Position numbers and translations under genes: made by a program. DNA of 8,524 nt. Origin: Chloroflexota bacterium. GTDB lineage: Bacteria; Chloroflexota; Limnocylindria; Limnocylindrales; CSP1-4. This document shows positions 1 to 5,928 of the stretch, one piece after another (the first letter of the stretch is position 1; the number at the start of each line of letters is the position of its first letter). Where the stretch lies: the NCBI GenBank assembly GCA_025935655.1, contig JAICUV010000148.1, positions 1 through 8,524 of the forward strand, written 5' to 3'. A model generated the notes under the pieces. The model did no database searches. It was not told where the DNA came from and worked only from the letters and a program-made list of their open reading frames with translations.

Positions 1-489
1 GGGATCCGGACGACGCGGGACGCCGAGGAGCTGATCGGCGTGGGTGTCGACCGGATCGTCCTCGGGACCGCGGCGATCGAGCGCCCGGATCTCGTGGCCG
101 AGCTCGTCCGAACGTTCGGCGCGGACCGCGTCGCAGTGGCGGTCGACGTCCGCGGCAGCCTCGCGGTCGGCGACGCCTGGTCGGCCGCGGCGCCCGTGTC
201 GCCGGCCGATGAGATGGTCGCCCGGCTCGCGGATGCCGGCGTCGAGCTCTTCGAGGTCACGGCGATCGAGCGGGACGGCTCGCTCGAGGGCCCGGACCTC
301 GCCCTGCTGCGGTCGCTGGTCGGGCTGGAACGCGGCCGGATCATCGCCTCGGGCGGCATCTCGTCGGTCGAGGACGTGCTGGCGGTCCAGGCGGCGGGCT
401 GCGGCGGCGCGATCGTCGGGAAGGCGATCTACGAGGGCCGGGTGGACCTCGCCCGGCTCCTCGACACGCTGCGCGAGGCCAACCGCTGA
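1..489 (+). CDS. hisA: HisA, ProFAR isomerase (5'-truncated by window edge)
   Basis: This is the C-terminal 162 residues of HisA, the (beta/alpha)8-barrel enzyme that isomerises ProFAR to PRFAR in histidine biosynthesis in the cytosol. The frame is open from base 1, so the gene starts before the window; family length is about 240 residues. Visible landmarks are GIRTTRDAEEL at the first bases, DRIVLGTAA, VAVAVDVRG (visible residue D49, matching the catalytic second-half Asp of HisA), VTAIERDGSLEGPD, IIASGGISS and the C-terminal phosphate-binding IVGKAIYEG. The VTxIxRDG and GKAIYEG motifs favour HisA over its paralogue HisF, which has a TSxDxDG-type motif and a different C-terminus. An actinobacterial PriA-type dual HisA/TrpF enzyme cannot be excluded from this fragment. 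No hisF follows: the next gene is convergent, so hisA ends its transcription unit. Confidence 0.95.
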   Translation, partial: GIRTTRDAEELIGVGVDRIVLGTAAIERPDLVAELVRTFGADRVAVAVDVRGSLAVGDAWSAAAPVSPADEMVARLADAGVELFEVTAIERDGSLEGPDLALLRSLVGLERGRIIASGGISSVEDVLAVQAAGCGGAIVGKAIYEGRVDLARLLDTLREANR

Positions 490-492
490 GGG

Positions 493-2571
493 TCAGTGAC
501 CGTCCGGGTGCGAGTCCTTCCGGTGCGCGTCGATGATCTTGTCCGCGAGCTGTGACGGCACGTCCTCGTAGTGGTCGAGGACGGCGCTGAACGTCCCGCG
601 GCCACCGGTCAGCGACCGCAGCTCCGTCGCGTACGAGAACAGCTCCGACTGCGGCACGTGGGCGTTGATGATCTGCATCCCGTCGGCGAGGTCCATGCCC
701 AGCACGCGCCCCCGGCGGCCGTTGAGGTCGCGGTTGACCTCGCCCATGTACTGCTCGGGGACGTGGACCTCGATGGCCATGATCGGCTCGAGGAGCACGG
801 GCTTCGCCTGGAGGACGCCCTCCTTGAGCGCCATGGACGCGGCGATCTTGAACGACAGCTCGTTCGAGTCGACCGGGTGGAACGAGCCGTCGTAGAGGGT
901 CGCCCGGAAGTCGATCAGCGGGAAGCCGGCCAGCACGCCCTCCGCGGCGGTCTCGCGGATGCCCTTCTCGATGCCCGGGAAGAAGCCCTTGGGCACGGAC
1001 CCGCCGACCACCTTCTCGGCGAACTCGACGCCGGCCGCGGGGTTGGGCTCGAGCTCGATCCACACGTCGCCGAACATCCCGTGCCCGCCGGTCTGCTTCT
1101 TGTACCGGCCGTGCGCCTTCGTGGTGCCCCGGATGGTCTCGCGGTAGGGGACCGTGGGCGTGCGGGTCATGATCGCCGCGCCGAACTTGCGCTTGAGGCG
1201 CTCCGTGATCACGGCGATCTGGGCCTCGCCGATCGCCCGCAGGATCTGCTCGCCGGTCTCCGAGCGCTCGACGCGCGCGGTGGGCTCCTCCTCGAGCATG
1301 CGCGTGAGCGCCGGACCCATCTTGTCCAGGTCGCCCTTCGAGACCGGGTCGATCGCCACCTGGAGCGTGGGCTCCGGGAAGTCGATGGGGGGGAGCCTGA
1401 GCGCTGCGTCGCGGGTCGTGAGGGTGTCGCCGGTCTCGGTGATGCCGAGCTTCGCGACCGCGCCGATCTCGCCCGCGCGCAGCTCCGCCGCCGGCTCCTG
1501 CTCCTTGCCGTGGAGGTAGAGCAGCTGGCCGATGCGCTCGTCCTCGCCCTTGGTGGAGTTGAACACCGTGCCCTGGCTCCGGATCGTCCCGGACAACACG
1601 CGCAGGTAGGTGAGCCGCCCGACGAACGGGTCCGCGGCGGTCTTGAACACGCGGACGAGGACCTGGGGCGAGTCGGCCGGGATCTCGACGTCCTTGCCCG
1701 CCTTGTCGGCGGCCGCGTAGGGGCCCTCCTCCTCGGGCGAGGGCAGGTAGCGCACGATGGCGTCCAGGAGCGCGTTGAGCCCGATGCCCTTGGTGGCCGA
1801 CGCGACGAGGACGGGCGCGAGGACCGACTCCCGGACGCCCTTGTGGAGGCAGGCGTCCAGCTCCGCGTCGCTGATCTCCTCCTCGGACAGGTACTTCTCG
1901 AACACGGCGTCGTCCGCCTCGGCGGCGGCCTCGAGGAGCTGGTCGCGGCGCATCGCGACCTCGTCGGCGAGCTCCGCGGGGATCGGCATCTCCACCTCGG
2001 AGCCGCCCTCGAACCGGTACGCCTTGCGGTGGACGAGGTCCACGTAGCCCGAGAACGTGTCCGCGGCGCCGATGGCGAGGTGGAGCGGGGCGATCTTGTT
2101 GCCGAACGAGGCCCGCAGCGCGTCCAGGGCGGCGGACGGGTTCGCGTTCTCGCGGTCGCACTTGTTGAGCACGAAGCAGGCGGCCGTCCTCGTGGCCCGG
2201 CCGGCCTTCACCGCGGCCTCCAGCCCCGACTCCACGCCGCCCGAGGCGTCCATCACGAACAGCGCGGCGTCCGCCGCGTGGAACCCCTGCAGCATCTCCG
2301 CGACGAAGTCCGGGTACCCGGGCGTGTCGACGAGCGTGATCTCGTGCTCGCCGCGCTCGAACGTCCCGACGGCCAGGCTCAGCGAGCGGTGCTGCTTCTG
2401 TTCCTCGGGCTCGTAGTCCAGGTGGGCGGTCCCGTCGTCGACCCTGCCGAGACGCGGGATCGCGCCGGCTCGAAAGAGCACCTGCTCCGCCAGCGTCGTC
2501 TTTCCGCTCCCGGCGTGGCCGGCGAGCACGACGCTTCGGATGTGGGCAAGGTCGTGACTCTTCAACGTCAT
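493..2571 (-). CDS. fusA2: EF-G2-type translational GTPase (elongation factor G paralogue)
   Basis: This 692-residue protein has the full EF-G layout: G domain about 10-280 with a G' insert, domain II about 300-390, domain III about 400-475, domain IV about 476-595 and domain V to the end. G1 is GHAGSGKTT (18-26), G3 is DTPGY (82-86), G4 is NKCD (136-139) and G5 is SAT (258-260). It differs from canonical EF-G. G1 lacks the GHVDHGKTT form, the His of DTPGH is Tyr86, and the switch I segment reads EEQKQHRSLSLA instead of the usual RGIT-type motif. Domain IV tip loops look intact (KKQTGGHG at 491-498; FHPVDSNE with His565), so ribosome binding is plausible. These traits match the EF-G2 family, including, as I recall it, the Thermus thermophilus EF-G-2 whose physiological role is unsettled. 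The ATG at 2571 follows an AGAGGA Shine-Dalgarno. A canonical fusA is presumably elsewhere in the genome. Confidence 0.93.
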   Translation of the reverse strand: MTLKSHDLAHIRSVVLAGHAGSGKTTLAEQVLFRAGAIPRLGRVDDGTAHLDYEPEEQKQHRSLSLAVGTFERGEHEITLVDTPGYPDFVAEMLQGFHAADAALFVMDASGGVESGLEAAVKAGRATRTAACFVLNKCDRENANPSAALDALRASFGNKIAPLHLAIGAADTFSGYVDLVHRKAYRFEGGSEVEMPIPAELADEVAMRRDQLLEAAAEADDAVFEKYLSEEEISDAELDACLHKGVRESVLAPVLVASATKGIGLNALLDAIVRYLPSPEEEGPYAAADKAGKDVEIPADSPQVLVRVFKTAADPFVGRLTYLRVLSGTIRSQGTVFNSTKGEDERIGQLLYLHGKEQEPAAELRAGEIGAVAKLGITETGDTLTTRDAALRLPPIDFPEPTLQVAIDPVSKGDLDKMGPALTRMLEEEPTARVERSETGEQILRAIGEAQIAVITERLKRKFGAAIMTRTPTVPYRETIRGTTKAHGRYKKQTGGHGMFGDVWIELEPNPAAGVEFAEKVVGGSVPKGFFPGIEKGIRETAAEGVLAGFPLIDFRATLYDGSFHPVDSNELSFKIAASMALKEGVLQAKPVLLEPIMAIEVHVPEQYMGEVNRDLNGRRGRVLGMDLADGMQIINAHVPQSELFSYATELRSLTGGRGTFSAVLDHYEDVPSQLADKIIDAHRKDSHPDGH

Positions 2572-2581
2572 CGCGCGCGGT

Positions 2582-2587
2582 TCCTCT
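2582..2587 (-). promoter_or_regulatory. Ribosome binding site of the EF-G2 gene
   Basis: On the minus strand AGAGGA lies 10 bases upstream of the ATG at 2571. It supports this start and contrasts with the SD-less starts of yebC and ruvB in the same window. Confidence 0.6.
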
Positions 2588-2712
2588 CGATGAGACCGCC
2601 GGACCGGGCTGCCCGGCCGCGACGGGACGGTGGACGCTGGTGGCGAGAACTGCGAAGCGGGGCCCGCACGGCGGGGACCGGGGCGCTCGTGGCGCCGGAC
2701 GACGAACCCTTT
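2588..2712 (-). other. GC-rich structured 5' leader of the EF-G2 gene
   Basis: If the gene starts transcription from the proposed -10 at 2719-2724, its untranslated leader is about 140 bases. Three short GC-rich inverted repeats lie in it (plus-strand coordinates): GGCGC/GCGCC at 2682-2686 and 2692-2696, CCCGC/GCGGG at 2663-2667 and 2671-2675, and CCGGGC/GCCCGG at 2604-2609 and 2611-2616. None is followed by a T-tract, so these are not classic terminators. In DNA this GC-rich, short stems arise easily by chance, so regulatory function is only a possibility. No convincing reading frame or known riboswitch is seen. Confidence 0.3.
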
Positions 2713-2714
2713 CG

Positions 2715-2730
2715 ACCGATGATAGTCGGT
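2715..2730. repeat. Inverted repeat ACCGA-N6-TCGGT, possible operator
   Basis: Perfect 5-base arms (2715-2719 and 2726-2730) flank a 6-base centre. The repeat ends on the first base of the yebC -10 and covers the whole candidate -10 of the divergent EF-G2 gene. A dimeric regulator here could affect both promoters, but no regulator is identified and the arms are short enough to be chance. Confidence 0.35.
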
Positions 2731-2750
2731 ATACTCGCGCCCGTTGTCAG
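2719..2750 (-). promoter_or_regulatory. Candidate promoter for the EF-G2 gene, divergent to yebC
   Basis: On the minus strand, CTGACA (bases 2745-2750, 5 of 6 to TTGACA) and TATCAT (bases 2719-2724, 5 of 6 to TATAAT) are separated by 20 bases. The hexamers are good but the spacing is longer than the usual 16-18. It overlaps the yebC promoter and start codon, so the two transcription units would be fired from the same DNA in opposite directions. Confidence 0.35.
2730..2735 (+). promoter_or_regulatory. -10 element of the yebC-ruvC-ruvA promoter
   Basis: TATACT matches the sigma-70-type -10 consensus in 5 of 6 bases and stands out in this GC-rich sequence. The usual distance from a -10 to the start site puts transcription initiation at about 2742-2744, on or next to the TTG start codon at 2744. 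No good -35 is visible 16-18 bases upstream, and the bases before the hexamer (CGG) are not a full TGn extension. Confidence 0.65.
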
Positions 2751-3493
2751 GTCATACCAAGTGGTCCACGATCACGCGCCAGAAGGGCGTCAACGACTCG
2801 AAGCGCAGCGCCATGTTCACGAAGGTCGCGCGCGAGATCGCCGTCGCGGCGCGCGCCGGGGGCGGTGACCCGGACGCCAACTACCGGCTCCGGCTCGCCA
2901 TCGAGAAGGCCCGGTCAATCAACATGCCGGCCGAGAACATCAAGCGCTCGATCGACAAGGCCACGGGCGGCGGCGAAGAGGTCCAGTACGAGGAGATCGT
3001 CTACGAGGGCTACGGCCCCGGCGGCGTGGCGGTCCTCGTGGAGGCCGCGACGGACAACCGGAACCGGACCGCGGCGGAGGTCCGCTCGATCTTCGCCAAG
3101 ACCGGCGGGCAGCTCGCGGGCTCCGGGGCGGTGGCGTGGCAGTTCGAGGCTCGCGGCATGATCACCGTCCCTCGCGACGGGAAAGACCCGGACGAGATCG
3201 CGCTGGCCGCGATCGACGCGGGGGCCGTGGACGTGGACACGGACGCGGACCCGATCGAGATCTACACCGAGCCCGCGGACCTCGAGGGCGTGCGCAAGGC
3301 GCTCGGCGCCGCGGGCATCAACGTCGAGGACGCGGAGAACGCGATGCTCGCCAAGCAGACGGTCAGCCTCGAGGCGGACCAGGTCCGCAAGGCCCTGCGG
3401 ATGGTCGACCTGCTGGAGGACCTGGACGACGTGCAGCGCGTGACGACGAACGTGGACATCCCCGAGGAAGTGCTCGCCGAGCTCGCCGGGTGA
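2744..3493 (+). CDS. yebC: YebC/TACO1 family protein
   Basis: This is a 249-residue cytosolic protein of the YebC/PmpR/TACO1 family, usual length about 240-250. The family was long annotated as transcriptional regulators; more recent work links it to translation, including relief of ribosome stalling at proline runs. Hallmarks are the N-terminal MSGHTKW, NDSKRSAMFTKVAREI, MPAENIKRSIDKATG (61-75), the signature YEGYGPGGVA (87-96), TDNRNRTAAEVR (103-114) and GSGAVAWQFE (127-136). The start is TTG at 2744. The conserved SGHTKW motif begins there, an in-frame TAG sits at 2723-2725, and the next in-frame ATG (residue 24) would delete the motif. No Shine-Dalgarno precedes it and the -10 ends 8 bases upstream, so a leaderless mRNA is likely. 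It heads the operon with ruvC and ruvA, a common neighbourhood in bacteria. Confidence 0.96.
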   Translation: MSGHTKWSTITRQKGVNDSKRSAMFTKVAREIAVAARAGGGDPDANYRLRLAIEKARSINMPAENIKRSIDKATGGGEEVQYEEIVYEGYGPGGVAVLVEAATDNRNRTAAEVRSIFAKTGGQLAGSGAVAWQFEARGMITVPRDGKDPDEIALAAIDAGAVDVDTDADPIEIYTEPADLEGVRKALGAAGINVEDAENAMLAKQTVSLEADQVRKALRMVDLLEDLDDVQRVTTNVDIPEEVLAELAG

Positions 3494-4131
3494 TCATCCT
3501 CGGGATCGACCCCGGGACCGCCACGATGGGGTACGGCATCGTCGAGCGCACCGGCGGCAGCCTGCGGGCGGTGGACTACGGCGCCCTGACGACGTCCGCG
3601 GACCTCCCGCTGCCGGAGCGCCTGGCGGCGATCCACGCCTGCGTCGTCGAGCTGATCGAGACCCACCACCCGGACCTGCTCGCCGTGGAGCGGCTGTTCT
3701 TCTCCAGGAACGCCCAGAGCGCGTTCGGCGTCGGGCAGGCGCGTGGCGTCGTGCTGCTCGCCGCGGCCCAGGCCGGCGTCCCGGTGCGCGAGGCGACCCC
3801 CAACGAGGTCAAGATGGGCGTCACGGGCTACGGCAACGCCGACAAGGACCAGGTGGGCCGGATGGTGGCCGTGATCCTCCAGCTCGCGGACGTCCCCACG
3901 CCGGACGACACGGCGGATGCGCTCGCCATCGCGATCTCGACCGCCAACGCCGAACGCGCCGGGGACCGGCTCAACGGCGGAACGGCCGGCGCCAAGGCCG
4001 GCGTCCTCGATCGCGCCGCGGTCGCGCCGATCGTGCGTGGCGAGACCCCGTACGAGCGCGCGGTCCGCGAGGCGCTCGCGTCCGAGCGCAAGGCGGCGAA
4101 GACGCCCGCCGGGGCGAAGGGCAGGGGATAG
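3490..4131 (+). CDS. ruvC: RuvC, Holliday junction resolvase
   Basis: RuvC is the dimeric, Mg-dependent endonuclease that cuts Holliday junctions symmetrically, working with RuvAB. The RNase H-like fold is visible: LGIDPGT with Asp7, LLAVERLFFSRN with Glu67, GQARGV (83-88), and TPDDTADALAIAI with Asp140 and Asp143. These are the expected four acidic catalytic residues. The GTG start at 3490 overlaps the yebC TGA (GTGA), which suggests translational coupling; there is no well-spaced Shine-Dalgarno. The core ends near residue 155. About 55 further residues follow, including ETPYERAVREALASER and a basic Ala/Lys/Gly-rich end, so at 213 residues it is longer than the 173-residue E. coli protein. 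The tail's function is unknown to me. Confidence 0.96.
   Translation: MIILGIDPGTATMGYGIVERTGGSLRAVDYGALTTSADLPLPERLAAIHACVVELIETHHPDLLAVERLFFSRNAQSAFGVGQARGVVLLAAAQAGVPVREATPNEVKMGVTGYGNADKDQVGRMVAVILQLADVPTPDDTADALAIAISTANAERAGDRLNGGTAGAKAGVLDRAAVAPIVRGETPYERAVREALASERKAAKTPAGAKGRG
4123..4127 (+). promoter_or_regulatory. Ribosome binding site of ruvA
   Basis: AGGGG lies in the last codons of ruvC, 11 bases before the ruvA ATG at 4139. It is a moderately good Shine-Dalgarno and supports that start. Confidence 0.5.
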
Positions 4132-4138
4132 GCACCCG

Positions 4139-4732
4139 ATGATCGCCTCCGTCGAGGGCCGGGTCGGGGCGATCGCCGCGGATTCGCTCGTCATCGAGGT
4201 CGGCGGGATCGGCTACCGCGTGTTCGTCGCGCCGGCGGTGCTCTCGATCACGCCGCCCGGGTCGAACCTCAAGCTGCACACGTACCACCTGGTGCGCGAG
4301 GACCAGCAGGCGCTGTTCGGGTTCAGGACGGCGGAGGAGCTCGGGTTCTTCAACCTGCTGCTCACGGTGACCGGCGTCGGGCCCAAGGTCGCGCTGGCGA
4401 TCGTCGGGTCGCGCCCGACCGCGGACCTCCAGCTCGCGATCCTCATGCAGGACCAGGCCGTCCTCGTGTCGATCCCCGGGATCGGCAAGAAGCTCGCCGA
4501 GCGGATCATCTTCGAGCTCAAGGAGAAGGTCTCCGCGGCCGGGGTCGCCGCAGGGTCGTCCGCGGCGGTGTCCACGGCGTCCGAGGGCGAGGTCGTCGCC
4601 GCGCTCCAGGCGCTCGGGTACTCGCTCGGCGAGGCGCGCGAGGCGTCGCGGCTGGCGGTCAACGACGCGACGGTCGGCGCGGGCCTCGAGGAGCGCGTGA
4701 AGGCGGCGCTCCGCACGCTGCTGCGCGACTGA
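4139..4732 (+). CDS. ruvA: RuvA, Holliday junction-binding subunit
   Basis: RuvA (197 residues; family about 190-205) binds the four-way junction as a tetramer and loads the RuvB motor for branch migration. The N-terminal OB domain begins MIASVEGRVGAIAADSLVIE and contains GGIGYRVFV (22-30) and the LHTYHLVREDQQALFGF region (46-62). Two helix-hairpin-helix motifs follow, TGVGPK (78-83) and PGIGKK (113-118). An Ala/Ser-rich linker (about 132-149) leads to the C-terminal RuvB-binding domain III with EVVAALQALGYSLGEA (151-166). The ATG is 7 bases after the ruvC stop. All expected domains are present. Confidence 0.97.
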   Translation: MIASVEGRVGAIAADSLVIEVGGIGYRVFVAPAVLSITPPGSNLKLHTYHLVREDQQALFGFRTAEELGFFNLLLTVTGVGPKVALAIVGSRPTADLQLAILMQDQAVLVSIPGIGKKLAERIIFELKEKVSAAGVAAGSSAAVSTASEGEVVAALQALGYSLGEAREASRLAVNDATVGAGLEERVKAALRTLLRD

Positions 4733-4737
4733 GGGAG
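4731..4737 (+). promoter_or_regulatory. Ribosome binding site of the glycosyltransferase gene
   Basis: GAGGGAG overlaps the ruvA stop codon and stands 5 bases before the GTG at 4743. It decides that start and indicates the gene is translated from the ruvCA mRNA. Confidence 0.6.
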
Positions 4738-4742
4738 CGCGG

Positions 4743-5921
4743 GTGCGCATCGCGTTCTCGTGCAACCCGGCGCTCGGCCACCTCCTGCCGCTCCTGCCGC
4801 TCGCGAACGCGGCCCGCGACGCGGGGCACGAGATCGTGTTCCTCGCGGGTGCCTCGCTCGCCGGCCCGATCGAGCGTGCAGGATTCCAGCGCGTCGACGC
4901 CGGGCCGCCGGACCTCCCGAGCGCGTTCGAGCGGGTTCCCGAGCGAGCGGGCCTGACCGGCCGGCGACTCGCCGCCGCGACCTGGCGCGGGGCGTTCGGC
5001 GGGGTCATCGCACCCGAGATGGCCGCGGGGCTGCTGGCCCACGCGCGCGGATGGCGCCCCGACCTCGTGGTACACGACGACAGCGAGCTCGGGACGTGGG
5101 TGGGGGCTGAGCGCCTCGGCATCCCGCACGTCTCGCTCCAGGCCACCGCCTGGCGCGGCGCGGGCGTCCGGCTGGCGGCGGAGCCCCTGGGTCGCCTGCG
5201 CGCCTCGCTCGGCCTCCCCGCAGATCCTGACCTGGCGCGCTGGCACCGGCACGGCTACCTCACGACCCGCCCGCCGGCGCTCTACAACCCGGACGACCCG
5301 ATGCCCTCGACGACGGTCCCGATCCGGCCGGTCGCCCTGGACGAGCTGAGCGGCGGGACGCCCGCCTGGCTCCCGCGCGATCCCGGCGGCCCGCCGCGCG
5401 TGGGCGTGACCCTGGGCACCATCCTGCCCGGGCGGCTGGACACGATGACGGCGATCCTCGACGGCCTCGAGCGGCTGGACGTGGACGTCGCCGCGACCGT
5501 GGGCCCGGGGCTGGACCCCGCCGCGATCGGGCCGCGGTCGCCGCGCACGCACGTCGAGCGCTATGTGCCGATGTCGCTCCTCCTGCCCACGTGCGATGCG
5601 CTCGTGTTCCACGCGGGGTCCGGCACGATGCTCGCGGCGCTGGCGATCGGGCTGCCGCTCGTGCTCCTGCCCGTCGCTGCCGATCAGCCCGAGAACGCCG
5701 ACCGGTGCGTGGCCGCCGGCGTCGGGATCGCGCTGGAGCCGGACGGTCGCGCCGCCGACGACGTGGAGCGCGCCACGCGGATGCTGCTCGAGGAGCCGCG
5801 CTGGCGCGCCGCGGCGGCCCGCGTCCGGGACGAGATCGCGGCCATGCCCGCGCCGGCAGCCGTGCTGCCGGCGCTCGAAGCGCTCGCCGCCGGGGGAGCC
5901 GACGGGCGGCTGGCCGGCTGA
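4743..5921 (+). CDS. GT1/MGT-type (GT-B fold) glycosyltransferase
   Basis: This 392-residue protein is of the UDP-glycosyltransferase/MGT type (EryCIII-like, CAZy GT1). It is expected to move an activated sugar onto a small molecule or lipid in the cytosol. The N-terminal acceptor domain has MRIAFSCNPALGHLLPLLPL with His13 in the position of the usual catalytic His, and VVHDD (109-113). The C-terminal nucleotide-sugar domain has RVGVTLGT (219-226), VERYVPMSLLLPTCDALV, then HAGSGT (290-295), GLPLVLLPVAADQPENADR (303-321) with the Asp-Gln pair (314-315), and GVGIAL. No signal peptide or membrane helix is apparent. The substrate cannot be told from sequence. It starts 10 bases after ruvA, so it is probably co-transcribed with it, though I see no functional link to recombination. 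Its composition looks like that of its neighbours. Confidence 0.88.
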   Translation: MRIAFSCNPALGHLLPLLPLANAARDAGHEIVFLAGASLAGPIERAGFQRVDAGPPDLPSAFERVPERAGLTGRRLAAATWRGAFGGVIAPEMAAGLLAHARGWRPDLVVHDDSELGTWVGAERLGIPHVSLQATAWRGAGVRLAAEPLGRLRASLGLPADPDLARWHRHGYLTTRPPALYNPDDPMPSTTVPIRPVALDELSGGTPAWLPRDPGGPPRVGVTLGTILPGRLDTMTAILDGLERLDVDVAATVGPGLDPAAIGPRSPRTHVERYVPMSLLLPTCDALVFHAGSGTMLAALAIGLPLVLLPVAADQPENADRCVAAGVGIALEPDGRAADDVERATRMLLEEPRWRAAAARVRDEIAAMPAPAAVLPALEALAAGGADGRLAG

Positions 5922-5928
5922 TCAGCCG
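5915..5928. repeat. 14-base perfect palindrome holding both convergent stop codons
   Basis: CGGCTGATCAGCCG is self-complementary and is centred between the TGA of the glycosyltransferase (5919-5921) and the TGA, read as TCA, of the peptidase (5922-5924). As RNA it could form a 5-bp stem with a GATC loop on either strand. There is no T-tract, so it would be at best a weak or bidirectional terminator. Confidence 0.6.

Noticed and set aside
1..489. First gene as HisF instead of HisA
   Set aside because: VTAIERDG, DRIVLGTAA and GKAIYEG fit HisA; HisF would show a TSxDxDG-type motif and a different C-terminus.
341..2161. A 606-residue open frame on the - strand overlapping the EF-G2 gene
   Set aside because: It is an Arg/Gly/Pro-rich out-of-frame shadow of the EF-G2 gene in GC-rich DNA, with no recognisable motif.
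2703..2719. LexA-like box upstream of yebC (CGAAC followed by TTTCG)
   Set aside because: The half-sites are only 2 bases apart instead of 4 and the second is imperfect, so it does not fit the operator geometry.
571..2868. A 765-residue open frame on the + strand, antisense to the EF-G2 gene
   Set aside because: Its protein is low-complexity Arg/Leu/Val/Asp-rich with no domain. It mirrors the wobble-GC bias of the real minus-strand gene, whose EF-G motifs are clear.
3971..5146. A 391-residue minus-strand frame across ruvC, ruvA and the glycosyltransferase
   Set aside because: It spans three well-supported genes in antisense and has no family features.
5915..5928. Palindrome as a classic intrinsic terminator
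   Set aside because: The stem is only 5 bp once a loop is allowed, and no T-tract follows on either strand.
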